Positions 1 to 8,671 are shown, counted from the first letter of the stretch. The stretch: 35,096 bases of DNA from Sphingomonadaceae bacterium (GCA_947472735.1 CANJBY010000020.1:1-35096), one strand, 5' to 3'. Numbers and translations: made by a program. Notes: generated by a model not told the origin, from the letters alone.

Positions 1-87
1 GAGGTGTCAGGGGAATCGCCCGCGGCGAACCCCTTGCGCAACCTGCTGTAGGATGCCGGGGCGGACCGAGGTCAGCCCATCGGCAGT
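1..87. other. window-edge segment, no gene assigned
   Basis: The first 87 bases lie beyond the stop of the leftward DUF6282 gene. One plus-strand frame is open from base 1 to a TAG at 49-51, so the tail of a rightward gene cut off by the window edge is possible, but 16 residues are too few to identify it. No terminator hairpin is evident. Confidence 0.3.
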
Positions 88-1161
88 TCAGGACTGGACT
101 GGCAAGCCCAGCACCTTGGCAGGATTGGCGCGGAACAGCAGGTTGAGTTCGGCCTCGCTGAAGCCGGCTTCGCGAAGAATGCGGATCGCCTTGACCATGG
201 CATCGGGATGGTTCGGCGTGCCGATCAATCCGCTGTCCGTCGAAACGATGCAGTGCTGCGCGCCCAGGGTGCGGATCGTGTTGATCGCGGCCGCCTTTCC
301 GGGCCCGAGCAGTTCTGACACAACCACTTCGGCATAGGCACCCATGCCGGTGACCTGCTTGAGCTGGTCCATGGTCGGGTCGGTGAACATCGGTCCGAGG
401 CCAGGATGGGTGATGATGATCCCTTCGATCCCGCGGCGGCGTGCCTCGGAAACGATCTGGACCATCTCGGCCGGGCTGACATGCCCGGTAGCCAGGGTCA
501 GCTTGTACTTGGCGATCAGGTCCAGCACTTCGAACACGGTCGGCAGCAGCCGGCCGTTGCGCGAGACGACCACGTAGGGCCGGGTTTCCTTGAGGAACTT
601 CACTTCCTTCTCGGAATCGTGGGTGGGCATCCACACGACCTTGCCGAAGCGGCCCTCCACTTCGGCGAAATAGCGCACCGCCTGTGGATTGATCCCGCCT
701 TCGGGGACATTGAGGACCAGGCCGCCGTACACCTCGAGACCCGGGACGTCGCCATGCTTGCGGATCAGGTAGGCCAGGCCCGCAGATTCGCTCCAGTGGT
801 TCTTGATGACGATCCCGCGCATGCCGCGCTGCTGCGCGAGCTTGGCGATCTCGAAGGCATCCCACTGCCGGTCATAGGCATCAGGGCCGAAATGCGAATG
901 GATGTCGATCGCGCCCTTGAGCAGCGGATCGTCAAGGTGTTCGTCCACCGAATTCTTGGTGAACTTGCCGCGATAGGACAGCCAGTGGCTTTCGCTGAGG
1001 TTCTTCGATGGTGCCACGATCGAATTGATCATCGGCGCCCAGGTGACCTTTGCCGCACCGGCCGCACTGCTTCCTGCTGCCGAAAGCGACGAGCCTACGG
1101 CCGCGACCAGCGCCAGCCCGGTGAACCCTGCCAATACCGTCTTGATGCCTACGCGTTTCAT
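88..1161 (-). CDS. exported DUF6282 family metal-dependent hydrolase-like protein
   Basis: This 357-residue protein looks like a DUF6282 (amidohydrolase-like TIM-barrel) protein. After a positively charged N-terminus and a hydrophobic, Ala/Gly-rich stretch (about residues 9-37) that reads as a signal peptide, it shows the ordered motifs of a metal site: IHSH (H88, H90), IKNH (K120, H122), TGH (H227), THPG (H252) and STDSG (D309). The same motif order is in the protein at 2928-3860, which lacks the leader, so the two are paralogues, one periplasmic and one cytoplasmic. The ATG at 1161 follows a GGAGTAGGACGGA ribosome site. It is divergent from the MFS gene at 1523 across a region holding a shared operator. 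The substrate is unknown; family membership is fairly sure, hydrolase activity is inferred from the motifs. Confidence 0.8.
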   Translation of the reverse strand: MKRVGIKTVLAGFTGLALVAAVGSSLSAAGSSAAGAAKVTWAPMINSIVAPSKNLSESHWLSYRGKFTKNSVDEHLDDPLLKGAIDIHSHFGPDAYDRQWDAFEIAKLAQQRGMRGIVIKNHWSESAGLAYLIRKHGDVPGLEVYGGLVLNVPEGGINPQAVRYFAEVEGRFGKVVWMPTHDSEKEVKFLKETRPYVVVSRNGRLLPTVFEVLDLIAKYKLTLATGHVSPAEMVQIVSEARRRGIEGIIITHPGLGPMFTDPTMDQLKQVTGMGAYAEVVVSELLGPGKAAAINTIRTLGAQHCIVSTDSGLIGTPNHPDAMVKAIRILREAGFSEAELNLLFRANPAKVLGLPVQS

Positions 1162-1291
1162 TCCGTCCTACTCCGCTATTGTGCTGCGCCATTGCGCCTG
1201 CCGGTTCATGTGTGGCCGTTGCAGTGCATTCCGCAACTCTTTTTGCCGTTCCCGGCGAGCATGACCGCGCCAGAGCGGCAGGAATAGCGCG

Positions 1292-1320
1292 TTGACACGG
1301 TGAGGTCGCCCACATATTTA
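1292..1320 (+). promoter_or_regulatory. sigma-70-type promoter of the MFS/DUF6282 operon
   Basis: A perfect TTGACA (1292-1297), a 17-bp spacer and TATTTA (1315-1320) form a good housekeeping-type promoter reading right. The -10 box runs straight into the operator core TCATG (1321-1325), so a bound regulator would cover the -10 and start site. Confidence 0.7.
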
Positions 1321-1333
1321 TCATGTTATCTTT
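1314..1333 (+). promoter_or_regulatory. operator A, CATG-centred regulon site
   Basis: The core TTATCATGTTA at 1318-1328 is one of five related sites in the window (others centred near 8682, 9441, 19854 and 26752). It overlaps the -10 box of the promoter at 1292-1320, the expected position for a repressor. The binding protein is inferred to be a MarR-family regulator, most simply the one at 8836-9366. Confidence 0.65.
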
Positions 1334-1421
1334 TTGTGGCGATGGCCGCGAAACGTCACGCAACGGCGAAAACGCCACCAGTGGTTGGGAGAGCCCCGCG
1401 ATGCGGTCAGCTTCCGGTAAA

Positions 1422-1447
1422 GCGGCGCTGCGCCGCCGCGCCTTTTT
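1422..1447 (+). terminator. possible intrinsic terminator/attenuator in the MFS leader
   Basis: A perfect 6-bp GCGGCG/CGCCGC stem with a three-base loop (1422-1436) is followed by a run of five T (1443-1447). It lies about 75 bp upstream of the MFS start codon and about 100 bp downstream of the promoter. It could attenuate transcription or simply be a GC-rich accident; the stem is short and the T run begins several bases after it. Confidence 0.3.
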
Positions 1448-1522
1448 CCCGGCATCCTGGAACACCGATCGGGATCGGCTCCAACCGCTGTCCAATGCGG
1501 GGGCCTTGGGAAGGATGGCACG

Positions 1523-2875
1523 TTGAGCGAAGCAAACACAAGCGAAGCGCCGCAAGCACTGCCGAGCAAACCTGAATCTGCGGGCTTTACCGGTTGGTAC
1601 ACCGTGGTGATGACCGCGCTGGTCGCAATCATGTCCCAGATCGACCGCGGCGTGCTGGCCCTGTTCGTTCAGCCGATGAAACGCGATTTTCATCTGACCG
1701 ATACGCAAGTCAGCTTCCTGCTCGGCGGCGCCTTTACCCTGTTCTACGTGGTAGGCGGCTCGCCGATCTCGCGCATGGCAGATCGGGGCATTCGCAAGCG
1801 GGTGATCTCGGGATGCCTGGCAGTGTGGAGCGCGGCGACGGCGCTATGCGGCCTGGCCCAAGGCTACTGGGGCTTCTTTGCCTCCCGCGCGGTAATCGGC
1901 GCGGCCGAGGCAGGCTGCGGACCGGCCAGCTTGTCGATGATCGGGGATGCGATCCCGCGCCAGAAACTGCCGCGCGCTTATGCCATCTATAACGCCGGGT
2001 TCCTCGGCGGTGGAGCGCTCTCCTTGGTGGTGGGCGGCATCCTGCTGGGAGCCCTGGCGCATATCCCGCCAACGCACATCGCCGGCATCGGCACGGTCTA
2101 TTACTGGCAGTGGGTCTTCGTGATCCTTGGCATCCCTGGATTTCTGATCGCCCTCGTCTTCCTGCTCACGGTGCGCGAACCCGTGCGCAAAGGCGCGGTG
2201 AAGGAGGGCGGATATCCCCTCAAGGAAGTGTTGGGCTATGTCATCAGCCAGCGGGCGATGCACTGGCCGCTGATCGCCGGCGTGCTGTGCATGGGTTTCC
2301 AGACCTATGGCCTGATCGCATGGATGCCCGCCTTTTACGAGCGCACGTATGGCTGGGGCCCTGAAAAGGTCGGACCGCTGCTGGGCTCGATCACTCTCGT
2401 CACGGGCACGATCGGCCTGTTCGCCGGCGCGCGGCTGGCGGAGGTTCTGGGCAAGCGTTACGACGATGCCAACCTGCGCGTGCTGTGGCTCGCCCAGACC
2501 CTGCCGATCCCGCTGTTCGTCGCCGCGCCGCTGATGCCCAATCCCTGGCTGGCGCTGGGCCTCAACGCTATCGGCGGGACTTTCTTCACCCTCGGAGCGG
2601 CCGGCTACAATGCGGCAATCAATGTCTCGACGCCCAACGCGATGCGCAGCCAGATCAATGTGATGTACTTCATCCTGCAGAATGCCATCGCCGGATCACT
2701 CGGGCCGACGCTGGTGGCTTTGTTTACGGACTATGTCGCCCATTCGGAAAATGATCTGCGGTATGTAATAGCGGGATTCCGTTTGGTATTGGGACCGCTC
2801 ACGGCATACGCCCTATACAAGGCGCTCGCCCCTTATGCGCAGGTCTATCGCCAGTGCGTTGCGGAGGGCGTGTAG
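1523..2875 (+). CDS. MFS transporter (paralogue 1 of 3)
   Basis: A 450-residue major facilitator superfamily carrier with about 12 hydrophobic segments, in the inner membrane. The typical loop 2-3 signature is present as SRMADRGIRKR, followed by the conserved RAVIGAAEAG segment of TM4-5; a long hydrophilic loop precedes the second half, as in two-times-six MFS proteins. It resembles the Spinster-like/anion-proton symporter group common in sphingomonad catabolic loci; the substrate cannot be read. The TTG start is supported by a GGGAAGGA ribosome site about 10 bases upstream; no in-frame ATG lies near. It heads a probable operon with the DUF6282 gene at 2928 and two more MFS genes, under the promoter/operator at 1292-1333. 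It is closely related to the carriers at 3905 and 5284. Confidence 0.88.
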   Translation: MSEANTSEAPQALPSKPESAGFTGWYTVVMTALVAIMSQIDRGVLALFVQPMKRDFHLTDTQVSFLLGGAFTLFYVVGGSPISRMADRGIRKRVISGCLAVWSAATALCGLAQGYWGFFASRAVIGAAEAGCGPASLSMIGDAIPRQKLPRAYAIYNAGFLGGGALSLVVGGILLGALAHIPPTHIAGIGTVYYWQWVFVILGIPGFLIALVFLLTVREPVRKGAVKEGGYPLKEVLGYVISQRAMHWPLIAGVLCMGFQTYGLIAWMPAFYERTYGWGPEKVGPLLGSITLVTGTIGLFAGARLAEVLGKRYDDANLRVLWLAQTLPIPLFVAAPLMPNPWLALGLNAIGGTFFTLGAAGYNAAINVSTPNAMRSQINVMYFILQNAIAGSLGPTLVALFTDYVAHSENDLRYVIAGFRLVLGPLTAYALYKALAPYAQVYRQCVAEGV

Positions 2876-2927
2876 AAGAAGATTTCGGGATCGCGGCATG
2901 GTGCCGCGGAGAGCTTGCGAGGAAGAC

Positions 2928-3860
2928 ATGGCTACCAAGTGGAATGATGCAATCGACCCTGCGCTGATGGAGCGCATCAACGGACTTATGGTCGGCGCAG
3001 TGGACCTGCATTGCCATTCCGGCCCGTCAGTCATGCCGCGTTGCTTCAACCACATCGAAGCGATGACCGAAGCCGCCGAAGCCGGCTTCAAGGCCATGCT
3101 GATCAAGGACCACTACTATTCGGCCACGCCGATTACCGAGATGCTCAATGTAACGCACGGACACCTGGGCATCACGCTGTTTTCGGGCGTGCCGCTGAAC
3201 AATTCGCTCGGCGGGTTTAACAAGCATGCGGTGGATCACGGCATCGCGCTGGGCGCAAAGCTGGTTTGGATGCCGACATTCTCGTCGCGCAACCACATCG
3301 ATTCCGATCACGGAATCAAGGCCGGCTTCCCGCACACCTCGAAGAAGATGATCCCGTTCGATCCGCTCACCCCGATCGACGACAACGGCGAGGTCAAGGA
3401 CGAGGTCAAGGTGATCCTCGACATGATCGCCGAGCATGACATCATTCTGTCCGGCGGGCATCTGCACGCCACCGAGATCATCAAGGTGTTCGAAGAAGCG
3501 AAGAAGCGCGGTGTGAAGCGCCTGCTGGTCAATCACCCGACCTTCATCATCAACGCGACGCATGATCACTTGCGCCACCTGGTGTCGATCGGCGCCTACA
3601 TCGAGCACTCGTTCTGCATGTACATCAAGATGTCGCGCAAAGAGAAGGCGATGTTCCCGCCCGAGGAACTGCACGAGCTGATCCAGGTCGTCGGCGTGGA
3701 CCGCACGATCCTCGCCTCGGATCTCGGCCAGGCCAACAACGACCACCCGGTCGATGGCTTCCGCAACGTGATCAACACCTGCATGAAGCTGGGCTGGTCG
3801 GATGCAGACATCAAGCAGATGATCTCGACCAACCCGCTTGCCCTGCTCGGTATGGACTGA
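2928..3860 (+). CDS. cytoplasmic DUF6282 family metal-dependent hydrolase-like protein
   Basis: A 310-residue DUF6282 protein without a signal peptide. Its motif order matches the paralogue at 88-1161: DLHCHSGP (H28, H30), IKDHYY (K60, H62), GGHLH (H178, H180), NHPTF (H203) and ASDLG (D265), consistent with a metal-binding TIM barrel of the amidohydrolase type. I chose the ATG at 2928, preceded by GAGGAAG, rather than an in-frame start at 2835 that would overlap the MFS gene by 41 bases and add an unconserved Arg-rich leader. It lies 52 bp after one MFS gene and 44 bp before the next, so its substrate is probably what those carriers import or a derivative of it. The reaction is unknown. Confidence 0.82.
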   Translation: MATKWNDAIDPALMERINGLMVGAVDLHCHSGPSVMPRCFNHIEAMTEAAEAGFKAMLIKDHYYSATPITEMLNVTHGHLGITLFSGVPLNNSLGGFNKHAVDHGIALGAKLVWMPTFSSRNHIDSDHGIKAGFPHTSKKMIPFDPLTPIDDNGEVKDEVKVILDMIAEHDIILSGGHLHATEIIKVFEEAKKRGVKRLLVNHPTFIINATHDHLRHLVSIGAYIEHSFCMYIKMSRKEKAMFPPEELHELIQVVGVDRTILASDLGQANNDHPVDGFRNVINTCMKLGWSDADIKQMISTNPLALLGMD

Positions 3861-3904
3861 ACGCCATTCCGTAAAACAACGCGCTGAAACGGGGGAGCGA
3901 CACG

Positions 3905-5257
3905 ATGGCGGACCAGACCGACGAGGCCGGGACGCCACCACTCGCTCCACCCGTTCAGCAAGCCGGCTTCAAGGGCTGGTACGCGGTGGTCATGATGGCC
4001 GTCGTGGTCATGCTTGCTCAGGTCGATCGCAACATCATCTCGCTGATGGTCCAGCCGATGAAGCGCGACCTGGGCTTGTCCGACACCCAGATCGGTTTGC
4101 TCACCGGGCTCGCTTTTTCGGTCACATATGCGCTGATCGGCCCGCCGGTGGCCCGCTTCGCGGATCGGGGCTTCCGCAAGCCGGTGGTGATCGCCAGCCT
4201 CGCAATCTGGAGCGTCGCCACCTCGCTGTGCGGGATGGCGCAAAATTTCTGGCAATATTTTCTGGGTCGCGCGGTGATCGGAGGGGCAGAGTCCGGCAGC
4301 AGCCCGGCCTCGCTGTCGATGATTGCCGACGTTGTGCCGCGCGACAAACTTCCGCGCGCCTATGCGATCTACGTCACCGGCTTCGTCGCCGGCGGGGCGA
4401 TCGCGATGACGGCCGGCGGCCTGCTGCTGGGCGCGCTGGAAGGTATGGAGCCGTTGCACGTGGCCGGAATCGGCCTGATCCGCGACTGGCAGTTGGTGAT
4501 GATCCTGCTCGGCTTGCCGGGGTTGCTCGTCGCCGCCCTGATTGCGGTTACGGTCCCCGAACCGCAGCGCCGCGCCGGGCACAAGCCCAAGGGCTATCCG
4601 CTGCGCGAGGTGTTCGGTTTCCTGATTGCCAACCGCCGGATGCATGGCCCGATGCTGGCCGCCTCTCTGCTCAACTCCATGCAAAGCTTCGGCACCGTCG
4701 CCTGGATGACCGCCTTTTACGAGCGGACCTATGGCTGGGGACCAGCGAAGGCCGGGCCGATCCTGGGACCGACCAACATGGCGATGAGCCTGGTCGGGCT
4801 ATTCGTCGGGGCCTGGCTGGCGGAACGGCTGGGCAAGACGCGCGACGATGCCAACCTGCGGGTTATGTTTCTGGCCAATTCGCTCAGCGTGCCGTTTCTC
4901 ATCATGTCGCCGCTGATGCCGGGGCCTTGGCTGGCGGTAGGGCTGGGGGCACTGGGCAACGGCGTGGCCGCGATGGCCGGAGCGGGCTACAATTCCTCGC
5001 TGCAGGTGGCGACGCCGAACGCGATGCGCGGGCAGATCAACGCCTTGTACCTGTTCGTGATCGCCGCAGTCGGCGGCACGCTGGGCCCGCTGCTGATCGG
5101 CATGCTGACCGACTTCGTGGCCGGGCGCGAGGAGTACCTGCGCTATGTCCTGGTCGGCTTCCGTCTGGTGCTCGCTCCGCTTGATGCATACCTGCTGTGG
5201 ATGGCCATCCGTCCCTATGGCAAGGCCGTGCGTGAACGGGTCTTGGCCGGCGATTAG
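3905..5257 (+). CDS. MFS transporter (paralogue 2 of 3)
   Basis: A 450-residue inner-membrane MFS carrier closely similar along its length to the product of 1523-2875: the same QVDRNIISLMVQPMKRDL start of TM1, the same ARFADRGFRKP loop 2-3 signature, RAVIGGAESG in TM4-5 and AFYERTYGWG opening TM8. The ATG at 3905 follows a GGGGGAG ribosome site. The N-terminal 20 residues are hydrophilic and Pro-rich, likely cytoplasmic. Its place directly behind the DUF6282 gene suggests co-transcription. Substrate unknown; the carrier family is clear. Confidence 0.88.
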   Translation: MADQTDEAGTPPLAPPVQQAGFKGWYAVVMMAVVVMLAQVDRNIISLMVQPMKRDLGLSDTQIGLLTGLAFSVTYALIGPPVARFADRGFRKPVVIASLAIWSVATSLCGMAQNFWQYFLGRAVIGGAESGSSPASLSMIADVVPRDKLPRAYAIYVTGFVAGGAIAMTAGGLLLGALEGMEPLHVAGIGLIRDWQLVMILLGLPGLLVAALIAVTVPEPQRRAGHKPKGYPLREVFGFLIANRRMHGPMLAASLLNSMQSFGTVAWMTAFYERTYGWGPAKAGPILGPTNMAMSLVGLFVGAWLAERLGKTRDDANLRVMFLANSLSVPFLIMSPLMPGPWLAVGLGALGNGVAAMAGAGYNSSLQVATPNAMRGQINALYLFVIAAVGGTLGPLLIGMLTDFVAGREEYLRYVLVGFRLVLAPLDAYLLWMAIRPYGKAVRERVLAGD

Positions 5258-5283
5258 TCCTCCCATCAAAGGGATTTGCAGGC

Positions 5284-6630
5284 TTGTCTGAAGTGGAACT
5301 TAGCGCTCCAGGCGCACCTCTAGCGGCACAACCGGCGATCCCACGCGGCTGGTACACGGTCTGGATGCTCACCTTGATGTCGGCGCTCGGTCAGATCGAC
5401 GCCGGGGTGCTTTCGCTGCTGGTCCAGCCGATCAAGCGCGACCTTTCCTTGTCCGATACCCAGATCAGCTTGCTGCTCGGCATAGCCTTCACCATTCCCT
5501 ATGCGATTGCCGGACCGCCGATGTCACGGATCGCCGATGGCGGCTGGCGCAAGGCAGTGATCGCCGGCAGCCTTGCCGTGTGGAGCCTGGCTACTGGCCT
5601 GTGCACCCTGGCGCAAAGCTTCTGGGCCTTCTTCGCTTCGCGCGCAGCTATCGGCGCAGCGGAGTCGGCCAGCGCGCCGGCCAGCTTCTCGATGGTCGCC
5701 GATGCGGTGGAGCCGCGTCACTTGCCGCGCGCCTATGCGCTGTTCATCGCGGGCCGCCTCGGCGGCGGAGCGCTGTCGCTGATGCTCGGCGGCTGGCTGC
5801 TGGGTTATCTTGCCGGGTTCGACACCGTGACCATCCCCGGCTTTGGTCCGGTGCATAGCTGGCAGATGCTGTTTGCCATGGTTGGCGCACCGGGTTTGCT
5901 GCTGGCGCTGGTGATCGCGCTGACCGTGCCGAACCCGAGCCGCCAGTCCGGTCCGGGACCCCAGAAGTATCCTGTGCGCGAGGTCTTCGGCTTCGTCCGC
6001 ACCAACGGGTCGATGCACCTGCCGTTGCTCGGCGCGGTGCTGGTAGGTTCGATCCAGTGTTATGGCTCGATCGCTTGGACCCCGGCCTTCTATGAGCGCA
6101 CTTATGGCTGGACCCCGGCCACGGCGGGGCCGCTGCTCGGCATGGTTGGTCTGGTCAGCGCGGCAGGCGGCTTGTTTATCGGAGCCCGGATCGCCGAATG
6201 GCTGGCGTTGCGGCGCGACGATGCGAACTTGCGGGTGATGTGCTTCTCGCACTTGTTCGCCGTGCCGTTCATGGTGCTTTCGCCGCTCATGCCCAGCCCC
6301 TGGCTGGCGCTTGGCGTGGGTGCGGTCGGCGGAGTTATCGGCACGATGGGCGGCCCGGCCTACAATTCCGCGCTGCAACTCTCCACGCCCAACGCGATGC
6401 GCAGCCAGGTCAATGCGATGTACCTGTTCACCATGGGCGCGATTGGCGGGGCGATCGGGCCGACCCTGATCGCGCTGATCACGGATTTTGTCGCCGGGTC
6501 CGAAGCGGATCTGCGCTATGTGCTGGTGGGCACGCGGCTGGCGTTGGGCCCGCTGGATGCATTCCTGATCTGGAAAGCCGTTGCCCCTTATGCCCGCGCT
6601 TACCGTGCGCGGCGGGCTGCCGGAGAATAG
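5284..6630 (+). CDS. MFS transporter (paralogue 3 of 3)
   Basis: A 448-residue MFS carrier, third of the related set. Landmarks are QIDAGVLSLLVQPIKRDL in TM1, SRIADGGWRKA in loop 2-3 (the usual Arg after Asp-x is replaced by Gly here), RAAIGAAESA in TM4-5 and AFYERTYGWT at TM8. A TTG start at 5284 with AAAGGG about ten bases upstream gives an N-terminus aligned with the paralogues; no in-frame ATG fits. It begins 26 bp after the second carrier and ends one base before the stop of the convergent aldo/keto reductase gene. The different loop 2-3 residue and TM5 suggest some divergence of substrate or coupling. Confidence 0.87.
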   Translation: MSEVELSAPGAPLAAQPAIPRGWYTVWMLTLMSALGQIDAGVLSLLVQPIKRDLSLSDTQISLLLGIAFTIPYAIAGPPMSRIADGGWRKAVIAGSLAVWSLATGLCTLAQSFWAFFASRAAIGAAESASAPASFSMVADAVEPRHLPRAYALFIAGRLGGGALSLMLGGWLLGYLAGFDTVTIPGFGPVHSWQMLFAMVGAPGLLLALVIALTVPNPSRQSGPGPQKYPVREVFGFVRTNGSMHLPLLGAVLVGSIQCYGSIAWTPAFYERTYGWTPATAGPLLGMVGLVSAAGGLFIGARIAEWLALRRDDANLRVMCFSHLFAVPFMVLSPLMPSPWLALGVGAVGGVIGTMGGPAYNSALQLSTPNAMRSQVNAMYLFTMGAIGGAIGPTLIALITDFVAGSEADLRYVLVGTRLALGPLDAFLIWKAVAPYARAYRARRAAGE

Positions 6631-6631
6631 C

Positions 6632-7636
6632 CTAGCGGACTTGCCGGCCCTCGACCGGGAAGACCGGATCGGTCCAGCCGTGCGACGAAGCGTAGCCGGG
6701 CGTTACAAGACTGTCGACGAAAGCCTCGTCCTCGGGTCCAAGCACTACGTCCAGAGCCTCAAGGTAGCTGTCCCACTGCTCTTCGGTGCGCGGGCCGACA
6801 ATTGCAGAGCTGACGAAGCGGTTCTTCAGCACCCATGCGATAGCAAAGGCCACCGTGCTCATGCCTCGCGCCGCAGCATGACCCTCGACCGCCTGCGCAA
6901 TATGCAGCGATTCATCGCGCCATTCGGTCTGCTGGATCCGCCGATCCCCGCGCGCGGCACGCGATCCTTCGGGCGGGGCGACACCGGGCTTGTACTTTCC
7001 GCTCAACACGCCGCGTGCGAGCGGGCTGTAAGGCACCACGCCGAGGCCGTAATGTCCGGCGGCCGGAAGTTGCTCCACTTCCCCCAGGCGGTTGACCATA
7101 TTGTACAGCGGTTGGCTGGCCACCGGCCGGTCCATCCCGAGCGAGTCAGCGATCCGGCAGACTTCAGCGATCCGCCACCCTTTGAAATTGGACACGCCAT
7201 AGTAACGCAGCTTGCCGGCCGCGATCAGATCATCCAGCGCCCGCAGCCCCTCATCGAGCGGAGCTTCGAGGTCGGCCTTGTGGAAATAGATCAGGTCGAT
7301 GAAATCCGTGTCCAGCCGCCTGAGGCTTGCCTCGACAGCCTGGATGATATACTTGCGCGATTGTCCGCCTTGGTTCGGCCCAGGTCCGGTAGCGATCGAG
7401 AACTTCGACGCCAGCACCCAGTGGTCGCGCTGCGCCTTGATAGCGCGGCCGACGTATTCCTCGGACCGGCCCTGGGCATAGCCATCGGCGGTATCAATGA
7501 AATTGACCCCTTGTTCCCGGGCCTTGTCGATAATGCGCTGGGTGGTCGTCTCGTCGGTGACATCGCCGAACATCATCGCACCGAGACACAGCTGGGAGAC
7601 CTTGAGGGCACTGCGGCCCAGATAGTTGTATTGCAT
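6632..7636 (-). CDS. aldo/keto reductase
   Basis: A 334-residue NADPH-type aldo/keto reductase (AKR) of the group that acts on small aldehydes and sugars. The catalytic tetrad is in place: D48 and Y53 in DTADGY, K78 in LASKF and H119 in IYFHKAD; the C-terminal region carries the SSAIVGPRTEEQ cofactor-binding loop. Length is normal. The ATG at 7636 is preceded by GGGGAGA at good spacing; a TTG immediately before it is less likely. It is 20 bp downstream of the HpcH/HpaI aldolase gene and very probably in the same leftward transcript, so it may reduce an aldehyde released by that aldolase. Specific substrate not predictable. Confidence 0.88.
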   Translation of the reverse strand: MQYNYLGRSALKVSQLCLGAMMFGDVTDETTTQRIIDKAREQGVNFIDTADGYAQGRSEEYVGRAIKAQRDHWVLASKFSIATGPGPNQGGQSRKYIIQAVEASLRRLDTDFIDLIYFHKADLEAPLDEGLRALDDLIAAGKLRYYGVSNFKGWRIAEVCRIADSLGMDRPVASQPLYNMVNRLGEVEQLPAAGHYGLGVVPYSPLARGVLSGKYKPGVAPPEGSRAARGDRRIQQTEWRDESLHIAQAVEGHAAARGMSTVAFAIAWVLKNRFVSSAIVGPRTEEQWDSYLEALDVVLGPEDEAFVDSLVTPGYASSHGWTDPVFPVEGRQVR

Positions 7637-7656
7637 CAAGATCTCCCCGCCTGCGT

Positions 7657-8457
7657 TCAGGACTTCATCAGGGTATTGAACCCGCCAAGCTGCTTCATCG
7701 CTGCGCCGCGCATGAAGCCCCAGTCATTGCCGACCATCAGGCCGGTCACGCCCAGGTCCTTCATCGCCTTGGCATCGTCGGATTCCATGTCATGTGTCAC
7801 GGCGCACAGTGCCTTGCCGTTGCGCAGGACGGATTCGGCGATGATCTTAGCCGCTTCGGCCACGGTCGGCTTGGTGCCCTGCACGTTGCTGAGCGAGAGG
7901 CCCAGATCGCCCCGGCCCATGAAGAACGCGTCAATGCCATCAACTGCGGTGATCTCGTCGATCCGCTCGATCGCGTCGGCATCCTCGATCATCGCGATAA
8001 CCGCGGTGGTCGCATCCGAGAAATCGTAGTGCGCCTCGATCCCGCCCGGACGGGCGCCATAATCGCCGCTGCGGGCGATGCCCGAACCCCGGGTGCCGCC
8101 ACGATAGCGCGACCACGAGGCCAGCTCGCGCGCTTTCTCGGCAGAGTTGCAATGCGGCATCATGATGCCGATCGCACCATCATCCAGCATCGACAGAACG
8201 CTGGCCGCGTCGGGGCGCGAAATGCGCACGATGCTGGCTATGTCATAGGCCTTGGCCGCCAGGATACCCATGCCCAGCTGGTCGCGCGACCAGGGCGAAT
8301 GCTCTTCATCAAGCATCACGAAGTCGTAGCCGATCGAACCGAAAATCTCGGTCGAGTGCGGCCCGGGAAACTTGAGGAACGAGCCGATCAGCGGTTCGCG
8401 GTTAATCAGGCGCTTGCGAAACTCGCGCTGGCCGGGGCGTTGTGCAGGTGCATTCAT
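7657..8457 (-). CDS. HpcH/HpaI family class II 2-keto-acid aldolase
   Basis: A 266-residue metal-dependent aldolase of the HpcH/HpaI/citrate lyase family (4-hydroxy-2-oxoheptanedioate, 2-keto-3-deoxyglucarate and related aldolases), which releases pyruvate and an aldehyde from a 4-hydroxy-2-keto acid. Visible motifs are FVMLDEEH (Glu-His pair of the first strand), VRIS, GTRGSG, MIEDADAIERIDEI (metal-ligand Glu region) and MGRGDLGL (second metal ligand Asp). The ATG at 8457 follows AAAGG; an upstream in-frame start at 8529 would add a basic, unconserved tail. Operator B and a TTGACA promoter lie 230 bp upstream. With the tartronate-semialdehyde reductase at 19908 and a glycerate kinase in the same window, a GarL-like role is possible, but an aromatic meta-pathway role is equally consistent with the HpaR-like regulator next door. 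Confidence 0.85.
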   Translation of the reverse strand: MNAPAQRPGQREFRKRLINREPLIGSFLKFPGPHSTEIFGSIGYDFVMLDEEHSPWSRDQLGMGILAAKAYDIASIVRISRPDAASVLSMLDDGAIGIMMPHCNSAEKARELASWSRYRGGTRGSGIARSGDYGARPGGIEAHYDFSDATTAVIAMIEDADAIERIDEITAVDGIDAFFMGRGDLGLSLSNVQGTKPTVAEAAKIIAESVLRNGKALCAVTHDMESDDAKAMKDLGVTGLMVGNDWGFMRGAAMKQLGGFNTLMKS

Positions 8458-8671
8458 GGTCGTGCGGTGCCTTTCTTTGTTGTTTTCGGGCAGCAGGCGA
8501 TGTGTGGGCCGCCTGTCTGGTTCGTGCAATTGGTTTGCCTAAGCGGCTTGCTTCGGACGGCACGGGATTTTCATCTGCGGCTTTTGCCCGCCGCCATTTT
8601 CGCGCGCGGGTCCGGCTATCGTACAAGGCCATCCTTCCCAAGCGACACCGTCTTTCCGAGCGGTTGCGCCA

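Larger units (their letters stand above)
1162..1522. other. divergent intergenic region with promoter, operator and leader hairpin
   Basis: These 361 bases separate the leftward DUF6282 gene from the rightward MFS gene. They hold a strong rightward promoter (1292-1320), the CATG-centred operator (1314-1333) and a GC-rich hairpin followed by a T run (1422-1447). The mRNA leader of the MFS gene would be nearly 200 nt. Open frames here carry no recognisable protein. I could not place a convincing promoter for the leftward gene. Confidence 0.6.

Noticed and set aside
406..1287. Plus-strand open frame of 293 codons over the first DUF6282 gene
   Set aside because: Antisense shadow; the minus strand carries the conserved metal-site motifs and signal peptide.
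2835..2927. Upstream start for the second DUF6282 protein
   Set aside because: Adds an Arg-rich, unconserved leader overlapping the MFS gene; the ATG at 2928 has a good ribosome site.
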